This document shows positions 1-8,830 of a DNA stretch of 64,000 nt, one piece after another. Source of the stretch: Arcobacter sp. F155 (lineage in GTDB: Bacteria; Campylobacterota; Campylobacteria; Campylobacterales; Arcobacteraceae); NCBI RefSeq assembly GCF_004116455.1, contig NZ_PDJU01000003.1:151842-215841 (forward strand). Reading direction: 5' to 3'. Position numbers and translations under genes: made by a program. The notes under the pieces are model-generated. The model did not search any database and was not told the origin of the DNA. It worked only from the letters and a program-made list of their open reading frames with translations. Each line of letters starts with the position of its first letter. Positions within the stretch are counted from its first letter, which is position 1.

Positions 1-503
1 ATTGCTAAAGAGTAATCTTTTGGTTGGTGAGCAAGTAAGATTGAGTCTTTATTGTTTTTTAAAAACTCAAAGACTTTTTTTTCTTCTCTTTTTATTTTAA
101 AAAATTTTGAGAATCTATCACTTATCCCAGCAAGGGCAATATCTCTATTTTGGTACTTTATAAAAGTGGTTTTATTATCTAAAAAAGTGAAATTTGTCAG
201 AAGCTCTTTTAAGCCTTTTATTCCATAAAACAAATCATGGTTACCACTTATATAAAATACCTTTTTTAAAAGGTTTAAAGCTTTAAGCTGAGGTATTATT
301 TTATCTACTTTACAATCTATAATATCTCCTGTAAGAGCTAAAAAATCATATTTTAATTTACTACAAAAAGATACAAGATTATTTATATCTTCTACTTTTG
401 TTTTTTTATTTATATGTAAATCACTTAAGTGAAGAATTTGCAAACCATACAAATTCTCACTTTCAACTTTAAGGTTTTTTATCTCTAATCTAGGTAGTTT
501 CAT
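1..503 (-). CDS. Calcineurin-like metallophosphoesterase (3' end outside window)
   Basis: The visible N-terminal ~167 residues show the metal-binding signature of the calcineurin-like phosphoesterase fold: LHLSDLHI near residue 25, ALTGDIID near 60, ISGNHD near 85 and a later LLAHQP histidine motif. These correspond to the D-x-H, GD and GNH(D/E) ligands of a dinuclear metal site. There is no signal peptide or membrane segment in the visible part, so it is probably cytoplasmic; the substrate cannot be told. The ATG at 503 overlaps the upstream stop codon as ATGA, so it is co-translated as the last visible gene of the seven-gene minus-strand operon. A different membrane-anchored phosphoesterase lies at 14.0-15.1 kb. 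Confidence 0.85.
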   Translation of the reverse strand, partial: MKLPRLEIKNLKVESENLYGLQILHLSDLHINKKTKVEDINNLVSFCSKLKYDFLALTGDIIDCKVDKIIPQLKALNLLKKVFYISGNHDLFYGIKGLKELLTNFTFLDNKTTFIKYQNRDIALAGISDRFSKFFKIKREEKKVFEFLKNNKDSILLAHQPKDYSLA

Positions 504-949
504 AGGAAAACTTTTTCTAAATCATCTTTTGAAATAAACTTTATACTTTTTATTACACCATCTTCAAGTTCATATAAAGTTGACATTCCTTCTTTTGCTT
601 TAAACCTATCATCTTTTTCATCATAGATAAGAAGAATCTCATGTTTATAGTTCTTCATTTTAGGAAGAGCAAACATCTTTGTAATAAACATAGGCATTCC
701 TGAAATATTTGCTATAAAAACAGCATTGTGATTTTCAAGGAAATCTGGATTTTTTTCCTCTAAGAACTCATTTACCTCTTTTCCTGTTCCTTTTTCAAAA
801 GAGACAATTATTGTTTGTACCTTTTCATCAATTGTCTTTTTCTCATCAAATTGATTAGCCAAAGAGAAATTAGATATTTTTTCATTTACAAGTAGTTCTT
901 GTGAAAAAGCACAAAGTACTAAAGAAAGAAGTAGAATAATTTTTTTCAT
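500..949 (-). CDS. Small exported protein, possibly thioredoxin-fold (YtfJ-like)
   Basis: This 149-residue protein begins with a clear Sec signal peptide (MKKIILLLSLVLCAFS, cleavage probably before QELL). The mature part starts with a segment resembling the beginning of redoxin-fold or YtfJ-like periplasmic proteins (ISNFSLANQFDEKKTI). No CxxC pair is present, so a thiol-disulfide role is not supported. It lies 4 bp after the YceI gene and overlaps the phosphoesterase gene by 4 bp, so it belongs to the same transcript. The family assignment is a fold impression only. What can be stated safely is a conserved-looking periplasmic protein of unknown function. Confidence 0.7.
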   Translation of the reverse strand: MKKIILLLSLVLCAFSQELLVNEKISNFSLANQFDEKKTIDEKVQTIIVSFEKGTGKEVNEFLEEKNPDFLENHNAVFIANISGMPMFITKMFALPKMKNYKHEILLIYDEKDDRFKAKEGMSTLYELEDGVIKSIKFISKDDLEKVFL

Positions 950-953
950 AAAC

Positions 954-1487
954 CTATCCTTTTATATAATCTAAATGATAAGAGATATCTATTTGATCTC
1001 TAACTGTTAAGAAAAGCATTCTTGGGGGTTCAAGATTAAATGATGTTAATTTAATAGAAAAACTTCCATCTAAAACTAAGTGATTGTTTTTATCTTCTAT
1101 TTGTGCAAAGGAACTAACCTTTTTTTCTAAACCATTTAAAGTAAGAAAACCTTTAATTAAAAAACTATTATCAAGTTTTTCTATAGAACCTAATCTAAAA
1201 GAGATTTGAGGAAAAGCTTTTGAGTGTAAACTTTCATACATATGTAAATCTCTTTTTTCATTATCGCTATGAAGTGAAAAAGTTGTTAAAGAGATAGTTC
1301 CTTTTAATGAATCAATACTATTATCAATTGATAAATGTGATGAAATATCTTTTGTGAAGGGATTGATGTTTCTATCCCCAAAAACCTCTGTATGCGCTTT
1401 TATCTTTCCATCTACAAACTGTAGATTTTGGGCATTTGCAGAACTTAATAGTGCTGCAAATATTAATGTAAATACTAATTTAGCCAT
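954..1487 (-). CDS. YceI family periplasmic protein
   Basis: The 177-residue product starts with a signal peptide (MAKLVFTLIFAALLSSANA). It continues with the pattern of YceI lipocalin-like beta-barrels: an early VDGKIKAHTEVFG strand, a central DLHMYESLHSKAFPQISF motif and the late GFLTLNGLEKKVSSF. YceI proteins bind long isoprenoid chains such as quinones and are periplasmic. I chose the ATG at 1487 because it follows AAGGAG at good spacing; longer versions of the frame lack a signal peptide at their N-terminus. It overlaps the upstream membrane-protein gene by 13 bp. An isoprenoid-binding protein beside a heme-copper-oxidase-like protein suggests a quinone-linked function, which is inference. 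Confidence 0.85.
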   Translation of the reverse strand: MAKLVFTLIFAALLSSANAQNLQFVDGKIKAHTEVFGDRNINPFTKDISSHLSIDNSIDSLKGTISLTTFSLHSDNEKRDLHMYESLHSKAFPQISFRLGSIEKLDNSFLIKGFLTLNGLEKKVSSFAQIEDKNNHLVLDGSFSIKLTSFNLEPPRMLFLTVRDQIDISYHLDYIKG

Positions 1488-2449
1488 GGTAACTCCTTTT
1501 TTTGTGTTTGTTGTGTTATTAAAATTTTGATTAAGCAAACCAAGAATATAACTGGAACAAAATATGTTAGATTTTCTAAAGCTACAAATAATCCAGCTCC
1601 TGATGCAGCCCATCCAATAAATACCATATAAATACCTAGTGTTTTTAAATCTTTTTTCACGATAGTTTGAAGTATTACTACATTGTAAAAAGAGATTACA
1701 AAAGGATAAACAAGTGATAAAATAAAACCTTCATGTAAGAAATAAAATAGATATGAAAGGGCAAAAAGAGTTAAGATAAGAAGCTCTTTTTGTGTTTTTT
1801 CCATTTTTATATAAAAAGCACTCACTACTCCAATTAGGTGAAAAACAATTATCTCTAAAGTAAAACCATCTCTCCAAATAGAAGTACTTAAATCTCTAGA
1901 AAGTGTTTCAAACAGAGTTGAGTCAAGGAAAATCCATAAAACCATCACAAATAGTGAGTATGAATAGTTATTACTTGTTAAATCTTTGTGCTCTTTTTGA
2001 TTTAAAAATAGTGATGAAAGCAGAGCAATTATAGTAAAAGCAATTGCAATTGAAGCTCTCTTTGAAGCATCATATGTAAAAAGGAATGTTCCTAAAGCAT
2101 ATGAAATAGCTAGGGCAAAACCTAATTGTATATTTGAAGCTTTTTTTAGTTCATTTATTAATAATGGTGCTAAAGCTCCAACACTTATTCCAAGGATAAA
2201 TAGAAGTAGGGCATTTAAATTTGGATAGAAAAAACTAACTGCTAATTGTAGAAGTAAAAATGAAAATATCTTATTTTTATTTGATGTTTTAATATAAAAA
2301 CTTAATATTGAACCAATAACACCTCCAATAGGAAGTGGTGCTATTACGAAGATATTTGAGGCTAAATGCTCAACAATACCTGTTTGTGCTATAAGTAAGT
2401 AATAACATAACTCAAAAGCAATAAAAAATACTAGGGCTAATTTTTGCAT
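1475..2449 (-). CDS. Polytopic inner-membrane protein, MFS-like, unknown function
   Basis: The protein has 324 residues and about ten hydrophobic segments separated by short polar loops (for example after residues 52-60 and 150-160). That is a shortened MFS-like profile. No substrate-specific motif, heme-ligand pattern or catalytic motif was recognised. Its start overlaps the end of the heme-copper-oxidase-like gene by 13 bp and its end overlaps the YceI gene by 13 bp, so production is probably translationally coupled with both. A transporter or a subunit-like partner of the neighbouring membrane protein are the main options; neither can be preferred from sequence. Confidence 0.65.
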   Translation of the reverse strand: MQKLALVFFIAFELCYYLLIAQTGIVEHLASNIFVIAPLPIGGVIGSILSFYIKTSNKNKIFSFLLLQLAVSFFYPNLNALLLFILGISVGALAPLLINELKKASNIQLGFALAISYALGTFLFTYDASKRASIAIAFTIIALLSSLFLNQKEHKDLTSNNYSYSLFVMVLWIFLDSTLFETLSRDLSTSIWRDGFTLEIIVFHLIGVVSAFYIKMEKTQKELLILTLFALSYLFYFLHEGFILSLVYPFVISFYNVVILQTIVKKDLKTLGIYMVFIGWAASGAGLFVALENLTYFVPVIFLVCLIKILITQQTQKKELPWLN

Positions 2450-3999
2450 AACTGCTCCTTTTTATAAAAATAAAGTAGATAAAAAACCACCATAGAAATA
2501 TCAAAGGCTGATATAAATAGTGCAACAATTTCTAATGTTCCTGCTGTATAAAGTGAAAAGAATAGTGAACTAATAAAAACACGGATAAAAACAGTTAGTT
2601 TTGTGAGAATTGATTCATACTCTTTATACTTTAAAGCTAAGAAGTGAATAAGTCCTGTCATACTTACAAAAGCAAAAACGATATATTCATATTTTCCTTC
2701 AAAACTAAAATTTAGACTTGGATAGATAAAACTAGCAAGAAGGATTAAAAACAATCCTCCTAAACCATCATTTAGAAAACCAAAAAGGTTATACTTTTGT
2801 AAGTTTGTAAGTTTGAACTTTATATTTACAAAGGCTAAAACTGAAAGGAAAGCGAAACTTCCAAAGATAGTTCTTGCAATCCAGAAGTTATGAATAGAAG
2901 CTTTTAAGACTCCTGCTTGAACAAAACCACTAAGAGATAAAACAGTGAAAATTCCTATAAGACCAAAAAGATAAAAACTATAAAACTTTAGTGTTTGAAG
3001 CTCTTTGATATGAGAAACAAACATTGAGATAACCATAAAGAAAACAGAGATTCCCATAGCAACATGAGCATGGGCTACGATTAAATCATTTCTGTGAAAT
3101 AACCATCTAATCTCTGGAATAAACAGAATATTTCCTTCAATATCCACAAAAAGAAATGAAGCTATAGAAATAAGAAGTGCAAGTTTTGCAAACCTTTCAA
3201 TTTGGGCATCTTTATACCATCTATATAAAAGTGGCACATAAAGTAGTGTAAGATACTGGAAAAACCACTCTTGGTTATAAGTTAATTCCCCTATAAAACT
3301 TCTATGTAAAACAGAAAGGATATAAAAAAACAGGGGAGTTATCCAAAGGATATTCCATCTAGCTTTAAACTCATTTTGACTTAGAAGTTTGATGATTAAA
3401 AAGTAAATTGGAATTAATGCAAAGCTCATTCCAAGTGTATTGTCACCATGGGGCCCAGTAACTGTTTTTTCTACTTGTCCAATTGTAGGATTCATAAGAA
3501 CTAAAAGTGCAAGAGGAGCAGCTAAAACAATATATAAAGAGACTTTAACCCATAAAGGTTTTACTCCGTACTGCTTGATAAATTTATATAAAGCAATGAT
3601 ATAAAAAATTCCAGCAAGACTTAAAATAAAGTTTAATTCATAGGGAAAATCATAAAAAGCTAGACCTCTTGTATTTCCAAAAAGCAGTGAAGAAATCATA
3701 AATATTAGAAAGATATACCAAAAGATAGTATATAGGTTTAAGTAAAAAAGCCCATCTTTACAAGAACCCACTTCTTTATTTATAAGTAAAAAAGGTAAGT
3801 ATGAAAGCATAAGTGGAATAAAACCATAAAGCATTAGTGAAATATGTAAGCTTCTTATATTTACTGGGTTTAATGTTGTTGAATCAATAAAAACACCAAG
3901 TAAGTTTACAGAGTATAAAATACCAAAAAATAGTCCTAGAAAGAAAAATAGTAAAGAGACTCTAAACTGTTTTTCAATAAAAATATTAAAGTTGCCCAT
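2437..3999 (-). CDS. Divergent heme-copper oxidase / NO reductase-like catalytic subunit
   Basis: The 520-residue protein has about 12-14 membrane segments and motifs aligning by eye with the CcoN/NorB type of heme-copper oxidase subunit I. IRSLHISLMLYGF (His52) sits where helix II supplies a low-spin heme ligand. TGPHGDNTLG (His184) resembles the helix VI GHNAVG metal ligand. HRNDLIVAHAHVAMG (His310, His312) resembles the helix X pair that binds high- and low-spin hemes. At helix VII, where oxidases have two adjacent histidines, only LHRSF is seen (His232 then Arg). The copper or iron B site is therefore altered. No cytochrome c subunit is adjacent. It overlaps both neighbours by 13-14 bp. 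It could be an NO- or oxygen-reactive enzyme, or a sensor or assembly protein; activity is unproven. Confidence 0.6.
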   Translation of the reverse strand: MGNFNIFIEKQFRVSLLFFFLGLFFGILYSVNLLGVFIDSTTLNPVNIRSLHISLMLYGFIPLMLSYLPFLLINKEVGSCKDGLFYLNLYTIFWYIFLIFMISSLLFGNTRGLAFYDFPYELNFILSLAGIFYIIALYKFIKQYGVKPLWVKVSLYIVLAAPLALLVLMNPTIGQVEKTVTGPHGDNTLGMSFALIPIYFLIIKLLSQNEFKARWNILWITPLFFYILSVLHRSFIGELTYNQEWFFQYLTLLYVPLLYRWYKDAQIERFAKLALLISIASFLFVDIEGNILFIPEIRWLFHRNDLIVAHAHVAMGISVFFMVISMFVSHIKELQTLKFYSFYLFGLIGIFTVLSLSGFVQAGVLKASIHNFWIARTIFGSFAFLSVLAFVNIKFKLTNLQKYNLFGFLNDGLGGLFLILLASFIYPSLNFSFEGKYEYIVFAFVSMTGLIHFLALKYKEYESILTKLTVFIRVFISSLFFSLYTAGTLEIVALFISAFDISMVVFYLLYFYKKEQLCKN

Positions 4000-4606
4000 C
4001 TTTTACCTCCAATGTTATATCAGCAAGTTTTGCTAACTCTTTATCGTGGGTTGCTACAACTATTGTTACTCCATTATTTGCAAGTGATTTAAAAAGATTA
4101 AAAACATTTAAAGAGTTTTTTGAATCTAAGTTTCCAGTTGGTTCATCGGCAAAAATCACTTTTGGACGGTTTATTAAAGCTCTTGCAATAGCAACTCTTT
4201 GTCTTTGTCCACCTGAAATTTCATTTGGATAATAGTTTTTTAGTTTTTGTATTTCTAAGGTAGTAAGAAGTTTATCTATGCTTTTATCACTTGCTTTTTC
4301 ATTTGCAAGAAGAATATTTTCTTTTACATTTAAATAGTTTATTAAATAGTGAAACTGAAAAACAAACCCAATATTCTCTTGTCTAAATCTATCAATATTT
4401 TTAATCTCTTTATATTCTGTATCTTCAAAAACAATCTCTCCAGAGTTTGGTTTTAATAGAGTTGATAAAATAGAAAGTAAAGTGGTTTTACCACTTCCAC
4501 TCTCCCCTGTAATAGCTACAAAAGAGCCTTTTTTGATATTTAGATTTACATTTTTTAAAGCAAAGTCTCTATCATATTTTTTACATACATTTTTTAGAGT
4601 AATCAT
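3986..4606 (-). CDS. ABC transporter ATP-binding protein, MacB/LolD type
   Basis: The 206-residue ATPase has all canonical motifs in order: Walker A GESGSGKTT (about 35), a Q-loop in FVFQFHYLI (about 82), signature ISGGQRQRVAIARAL (about 132), Walker B VIFADEPTGNLD (about 152) and H-loop VVATHD (about 186). The length and the LDSKN segment after Walker B are typical of the MacB/LolD/FtsE branch, which pairs with FtsX-domain permeases rather than classical transport channels. Its start overlaps the permease stop by 4 bp (ATGA). It ends inside the start of the oxidase-like gene (14 bp overlap), so the ABC pair and the oxidase-like protein are made from one transcript. Confidence 0.93.
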   Translation of the reverse strand: MITLKNVCKKYDRDFALKNVNLNIKKGSFVAITGESGSGKTTLLSILSTLLKPNSGEIVFEDTEYKEIKNIDRFRQENIGFVFQFHYLINYLNVKENILLANEKASDKSIDKLLTTLEIQKLKNYYPNEISGGQRQRVAIARALINRPKVIFADEPTGNLDSKNSLNVFNLFKSLANNGVTIVVATHDKELAKLADITLEVKDGQL

Positions 4607-5697
4607 ATTTTATCTCCTTGGATTAAAACAATTGGGTCTGTTTTTGAAGCATTTAAAGCAGGAAAAATAGAACCTAAAATAGAGATTATAAGAGTTGTAA
4701 AGAAGATAAAAATAGTTATCTCTAGTGAGATCTCACCATTTACATAGCCTTGTAAAAATGAGTTGTTTTTTATAAGAAATAGTGCAAGGTTTGAAAGTAT
4801 TAAAGCCATAAAAAAACCTAAAACTCCTAGAATCAGAGCTTCATTAACTATTTGAAAAATGATTTTCTTCATAGAAATTCCAATGGCTCTTTTAATCCCA
4901 AATTCGCTTTTTCTTTGATTTATAGTGATACTTAAAATTGAAGCAATAGTTAAAAGCCCCATACAAAAAGAGATAAATGAAATCACATTTGATGAAGTTT
5001 TGATTATCTTGAATTGGTTGTAATTATCAACAAAATTGCTTGTTGACTTTGCTTCAATCTCTTTATTAAAAAGGTTTATTTTTAGTGCAAGTTTTTCAAT
5101 GTCTGCATCTATTTTACAGTTAACCATAATCATTGAAGCACTTTTATTAAAGATTTTACTAGCATCATTTATATTTAAAATAGCACCTCCATTTTCAAAA
5201 CCAATAGAGCTTTCAAAAACACCTGCCACTTTAAAAACTTTGTTTGAAAGTTTTATTTCATCTTTTTTATCTAGGTTTTCATATATTGATTTTCCTAGAA
5301 GAACTTCATTTTCTTTTGGGTAAGAGCCTTGAATTAAATTGTAGTTTTCAAATCTATTTTCTGTAACTCCATAAACTGCAACAATAGGAAGCTCTTCTAC
5401 CATAGAAGCTCCTACTATAAGAGCTGAAGCTTTTGTAACTTCATCTAAAGTTTTTATTTTTTCAATAAGTTTGATATCTACATTTGAGAAAAAAGTATCT
5501 GAAATGTTTTTTTGAGTAATGATTATGTCTCCATCACTTTTTAGCATTGAAGAATACATAGAAATCACTCCATTTGAGATAGAAGTGATTAGAAAGATTG
5601 AAGTAATAGAGAAAACCAAACTTAATATGATAAGTGATGTTTTTAGCCTATTTGCTTTTATGGCTTTAATTGCAAGTAACAAATATAATCCTTTCAT
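4603..5697 (-). CDS. FtsX/MacB-type ABC transporter permease
   Basis: The 364-residue permease shows the MacB architecture: one N-terminal membrane segment (about 18-40), a periplasmic MacB-PCD-like domain (about 45-235) and three C-terminal membrane segments forming the FtsX domain, with the characteristic RKSEFGIKRAIG loop (about 260). Such permeases act as mechanotransmitters or extract lipoproteins and small molecules. It is the first gene of the seven-gene operon. The ATG at 5697 has no visible ribosome-binding site. AAAGGA lies 6 nt before an in-frame TTG at 5682 (codon 6), which could be the true start; five residues would then be lost. The promoter is probably in 5698-5743. Confidence 0.88.
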   Translation of the reverse strand: MKGLYLLLAIKAIKANRLKTSLIILSLVFSITSIFLITSISNGVISMYSSMLKSDGDIIITQKNISDTFFSNVDIKLIEKIKTLDEVTKASALIVGASMVEELPIVAVYGVTENRFENYNLIQGSYPKENEVLLGKSIYENLDKKDEIKLSNKVFKVAGVFESSIGFENGGAILNINDASKIFNKSASMIMVNCKIDADIEKLALKINLFNKEIEAKSTSNFVDNYNQFKIIKTSSNVISFISFCMGLLTIASILSITINQRKSEFGIKRAIGISMKKIIFQIVNEALILGVLGFFMALILSNLALFLIKNNSFLQGYVNGEISLEITIFIFFTTLIISILGSIFPALNASKTDPIVLIQGDKI

Positions 5698-5743
5698 TTA
5701 ATACTATAAATTTACAGTTAGTTAATGAAAGGCTTATGAATTT

Positions 5744-5765
5744 AATATGAAAAAAAATTCATATT
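5744..5765 (-). terminator. Hairpin after glutaminase gene
   Basis: An inverted repeat AATATGAA (5744-5751) / TTCATATT (5758-5765) lies just past the glutaminase stop codon with a T-rich loop on the minus strand. It could end the glutaminase transcript before the ABC operon begins. The stem is AT-only and no good U-tract follows, so the call is weak. Confidence 0.4.
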
Positions 5766-5769
5766 TTAT

Positions 5770-6687
5770 TTAAAAGATAGAAAGGTTTGTTTTTGTAGTA
5801 AATAGTTCTAGTGCTTTTGTTCCTACTAGTGAGTTTCCATGTTTGTTTAGTCTTGGGGCATAAACACATATAGCCATTTTTTGTGGAACCACAGCAACAA
5901 TTCCTCCTCCAACACCACTTTTCCCAGGAAGTCCCACATGAAAAGCAAAATCTCCTGAAGCATCATAATGCCCACAAGTTAGCATTACTGCATTTATTCT
6001 TTTTGCTTGTGCTTGGGTGATAATTTCAGAGTTTGTATTTGGAATAACTCCATGGTTTGCAAGGTATAACATTGATTTTGCAAGTTGTTTTGTACTCATC
6101 ATTATTGAGCATTGTTTAAAATAAGTCTCTATTACTTCTTGTGTATGATTTTCAATATTATTAAAACTTTTCATCATATTAATCAAAGCAAAGTTTCTAT
6201 AACCACTTTCAAGTTCTGATTTAAAAATCTCTTTATTAAAAGCTATATTCTCATCATTTGAAACTTTTTTAATAAACTCTAAAAGAGTTGAAAATGTATT
6301 TTCTTTATATTTTGAAACTAAAGAGTCTGTTGTAACAATTGCACCTGCATTTATAAAAGGGTTTCTTGGAATTCCTTTTTCATACTCAAGTTGAATCAGT
6401 GAATTAAATGGATTACCTGATGGTTCATGACCAACTCTTTTATATAAATCCTTTCCATAAATATCTAAAGCCAAAGTAAAAGTGAAAACTTTAGAGATAC
6501 TTTGTATTGAAAAAGGTTTTTTATATGAACCTATATGGTGTTCACTTCCATCTATTTCAATAATACTCATTGCAAAGTCATCTTCTTGAACATTTGCTAA
6601 TGCAGGTATATAATTAGCAACAGTTCCTTTATTTAAATAGGGTCTGATTTCTTCTTTAATCTCTTCAAGAATAGTTTGATACTTCAT
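5770..6687 (-). CDS. glsA: Glutaminase
   Basis: The 305-residue product matches serine-dependent beta-lactamase-fold glutaminases, which hydrolyse glutamine to glutamate and ammonia in the cytoplasm. Visible motifs are PFSIQSISKVFTFTLAL (catalytic Ser-x-x-Lys), HEPSGNPFNS, PRNPFINAGAI, YFKQCSI and the C-terminal GLPGKSGVGGGI. The length is normal for GlsA. I chose the ATG at 6687, which follows AGGAAG. The frame extends 45 codons upstream, but that extension is unlike the family. A TATACT -10 hexamer lies at 6716-6711 on the minus strand. The gene is divergent from typA and monocistronic. Confidence 0.93.
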   Translation of the reverse strand: MKYQTILEEIKEEIRPYLNKGTVANYIPALANVQEDDFAMSIIEIDGSEHHIGSYKKPFSIQSISKVFTFTLALDIYGKDLYKRVGHEPSGNPFNSLIQLEYEKGIPRNPFINAGAIVTTDSLVSKYKENTFSTLLEFIKKVSNDENIAFNKEIFKSELESGYRNFALINMMKSFNNIENHTQEVIETYFKQCSIMMSTKQLAKSMLYLANHGVIPNTNSEIITQAQAKRINAVMLTCGHYDASGDFAFHVGLPGKSGVGGGIVAVVPQKMAICVYAPRLNKHGNSLVGTKALELFTTKTNLSIF

Positions 6688-6800
6688 TATTCTTCCTGTT
6701 TTTACAAAATAGTATAATATTTTAGAGTATAAAAGGTGTCTCTTTGTGGTGTAATTGTAACTAATTTTATAACTTATCAAAAATTTAAGCAAACTTTTAG

Positions 6801-6806
6801 TATAAT
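6801..6806 (+). promoter_or_regulatory. typA -10 element
   Basis: TATAAT at 6801-6806 lies 28 bp before the typA ATG, with AGTATAATCGCG context. No convincing -35 is visible, as is usual for sigma70 promoters in Campylobacterota. Confidence 0.6.
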
Positions 6807-6833
6807 CGCGAAAAATTATCATAAAGAGAGTAA

Positions 6834-8654
6834 ATGAGAGACATTAGAAATATTGCTGTAATTGCACACGTTGACCACGGAAAAACGACGCTTGTTGATG
6901 AGTTACTAAAACAATCAGGAACTTTCGCAGCTCACCAAGAAGTTGACGAAAGAGTAATGGATAGCAATGATATTGAAAAAGAGAGAGGAATTACGATTCT
7001 TTCTAAAAATACTGCTATTGATTACGAAGGTGTAAGAATCAACATTATTGACACTCCAGGGCACGCTGACTTTGGTGGAGAAGTTGAGAGGGTTCTTAAG
7101 ATGGTTGACTCAGTATTATTACTAGTTGACGCACAAGAAGGGGTTATGCCTCAAACAAAATTCGTTGTAAAAAAAGCACTTCAATTAGGTCATAGACCAA
7201 TCGTTGTTGTAAACAAAATTGATAAACCAGCTGGTGAGCCAGATAGAGTTGTTGATGAAGTATTTGACCTATTTGATCAAATGGGTGCTACTGAAGAGCA
7301 ACTAGAATTCCCAGTAATCTATGCAGCAGCTAGAGATGGTTATGCAATGCATGCTTTAGAAGATGAAAAGAAAGATTTACAACCATTATTTCAAACTATT
7401 CTTACAGAAGTTCCAAAGCCAAAAGGAAGTGAAGAAGAAGGTTTACAACTTCAAGTATTTACTCTTGATTATGATAACTTCATTGGAAAAATTGGTATTG
7501 CTAGAATCTTTAATGGAACTATCTCACAAGGTGAAACTGTTGTTTTATGTAAGGCAGATGGTGAAAAAGTAAAAGGTAGAGTAACTAAACTTATTGGATT
7601 TAAAGGTTTAGAGAGAATTGAAGTAGCAAAAGCTGGTGCAGGTGATATCTGTGCTGTTGCTGGATTTGAAACAATTGATGTAGGTGATTCACTTTGTGAC
7701 CCAGCTAATCCAATGCCACTTGACCCAATGCACATTGAAGAGCCAACTCTTTCTGTAACTTTTGCGGTAAATGATTCTCCATTAGCAGGAACAGAAGGGA
7801 AGTTTGTAACTTCAAATAAAATTGATGAAAGACTTGCAGCTGAAATGAACACTAATATTGCTATGAACTATGAGCAAATTGGTGAAGGTAAATTTAAAGT
7901 AAACGGAAGAGGTGAGCTTCAAATTACTATTTTAGCAGAGAATATGAGAAGAGAAGGTTTTGAGTTCTCAATTGGTAGACCAGAAGTTATTACAAGAGAA
8001 GAAAATGGTGTAACTATGGAGCCATTTGAGCACCTAGTAATTGATACTCCAGATGATTACTCTGGAACAATTATTGAAAAACTTGGAAAAAGAAAAGCTA
8101 ATATGACAAACATGGTACCAATGGGTGCTGGATTTACAAGATTAGAGTTTGAAATTCCTGCAAGAGGACTTATCGGTATTAGAACTGAGTTCTTAACTGA
8201 TACAAAAGGTGAGGGTGTTATGAACCACTCATTCTTAGAGTTTAGACCACATTCTGGAACAGTTGAATCTAGAAAATATGGAGCACTAGTTTCTATGGAA
8301 AATGGTGAAGCATTAGGTTACTCAATCTTTAACTTACAAGAAAGAGGAATAATGTACATTAAACCTCAAGATAAAGTTTATAACGGAATGGTAATCGGTG
8401 AGCACGCAAAATCTAATGACTTAGATGTTAACCCAATTAAAGGTAAGCAATTAACAAACGTTAGATCTTCGGGTGCTGATGATGCTATCAAATTAGTTCC
8501 ACCAAGAGTGATGTCATTAGAAAATGCATTAGAGTGGATTGAAGATGATGAGCTTGTTGAAGTAACTCCTTTAAGCGTTAGAGTTAGAAAAAGAGAGTTA
8601 GACCCAACAGTTAGAAAAAGAGCGGCAAAGAAAGCTAAGTACGCAGACGAATAG
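6834..8654 (+). CDS. typA: Translational GTPase TypA/BipA
   Basis: The 606-residue protein is a full-length TypA/BipA ribosome-associated GTPase of the EF-G superfamily, acting in ribosome assembly and stress or cold adaptation. It has the G1 motif [10 protein letters not shown], the G2 region [13 protein letters not shown]3 [11 protein letters not shown]4 [10 protein letters not shown], then domain II, two EF-G-like alpha/beta domains and the TypA-specific C-terminal domain ([25 protein letters not shown]). The start [19 protein letters not shown] is the family's usual N-terminus and follows AAAGAGAG. A strong terminator follows, so transcription appears monocistronic. Nothing unusual was seen. 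Confidence 0.97.
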   Translation: MRDIRNIAVIAHVDHGKTTLVDELLKQSGTFAAHQEVDERVMDSNDIEKERGITILSKNTAIDYEGVRINIIDTPGHADFGGEVERVLKMVDSVLLLVDAQEGVMPQTKFVVKKALQLGHRPIVVVNKIDKPAGEPDRVVDEVFDLFDQMGATEEQLEFPVIYAAARDGYAMHALEDEKKDLQPLFQTILTEVPKPKGSEEEGLQLQVFTLDYDNFIGKIGIARIFNGTISQGETVVLCKADGEKVKGRVTKLIGFKGLERIEVAKAGAGDICAVAGFETIDVGDSLCDPANPMPLDPMHIEEPTLSVTFAVNDSPLAGTEGKFVTSNKIDERLAAEMNTNIAMNYEQIGEGKFKVNGRGELQITILAENMRREGFEFSIGRPEVITREENGVTMEPFEHLVIDTPDDYSGTIIEKLGKRKANMTNMVPMGAGFTRLEFEIPARGLIGIRTEFLTDTKGEGVMNHSFLEFRPHSGTVESRKYGALVSMENGEALGYSIFNLQERGIMYIKPQDKVYNGMVIGEHAKSNDLDVNPIKGKQLTNVRSSGADDAIKLVPPRVMSLENALEWIEDDELVEVTPLSVRVRKRELDPTVRKRAAKKAKYADE

Positions 8655-8674
8655 AAGTTTAAAACTTTTATTTC

Positions 8675-8710
8675 AAAGGGGAAGAGGCTTTTGCTTCTTC
8701 CCCTTTTTTT
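8675..8710 (+). terminator. typA Rho-independent terminator
   Basis: An 11-bp perfect stem, AAAGGGGAAGA (8675-8685) with TCTTCCCCTTT (8696-8706), is followed by a continuous T run to 8710. This is a textbook intrinsic terminator 20 bp after the typA stop codon. Confidence 0.93.
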
Positions 8711-8741
8711 ATGTCTAAAAAAAACAAAAGGAAAAATATAT

Positions 8742-8792
8742 ATGTCATCCGATGATATGTGGAAACTAGCTTATAAAAATAAAATAAATTAA
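8742..8792 (+). CDS. Possible 16-residue micro-ORF
   Basis: The frame MSSDDMWKLAYKNKIN follows AAAAGGA at plausible spacing and lies between the typA terminator and a small membrane ORF. It has no recognisable motif. It could be a leader peptide, or chance; TATAAA at 8772-8777 inside it looks like a -10 for the downstream ORF, which argues that it may not be a gene. Confidence 0.2.
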   Translation: MSSDDMWKLAYKNKIN

Positions 8793-8801
8793 TAGGGGGA
8801 T

Positions 8802-8830
8802 TTTTTTCTCCTATTGAAAGGGAGAAAAAA
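8802..8830 (+). promoter_or_regulatory. Leader hairpin masking the RBS of a small ORF
   Basis: TTTTTTCTCC (8802-8811) can pair with GGAGAAAAAA (8821-8830), a 10-bp stem with a 9-nt loop that buries the Shine-Dalgarno GGGAGA and the A of the ATG of the next ORF. An alternative stem, AATAGG (8791-8796) with CCTATT (8810-8815), would free the ribosome-binding site. A candidate -10 (TATAAA, 8772-8777) would start the RNA just before this structure. The function is inferred. Confidence 0.4.

Noticed and set aside
6688..6822. 45-codon N-terminal extension of glutaminase
   Set aside because: It has no family similarity and covers the promoter between glsA and typA; the ATG at 6687 follows AGGAAG.
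7469..7852. 127-codon antisense frame inside typA
   Set aside because: It lies entirely within a conserved housekeeping gene, with serine/proline-rich antisense composition and no start signals; it is a shadow of the typA codon pattern.
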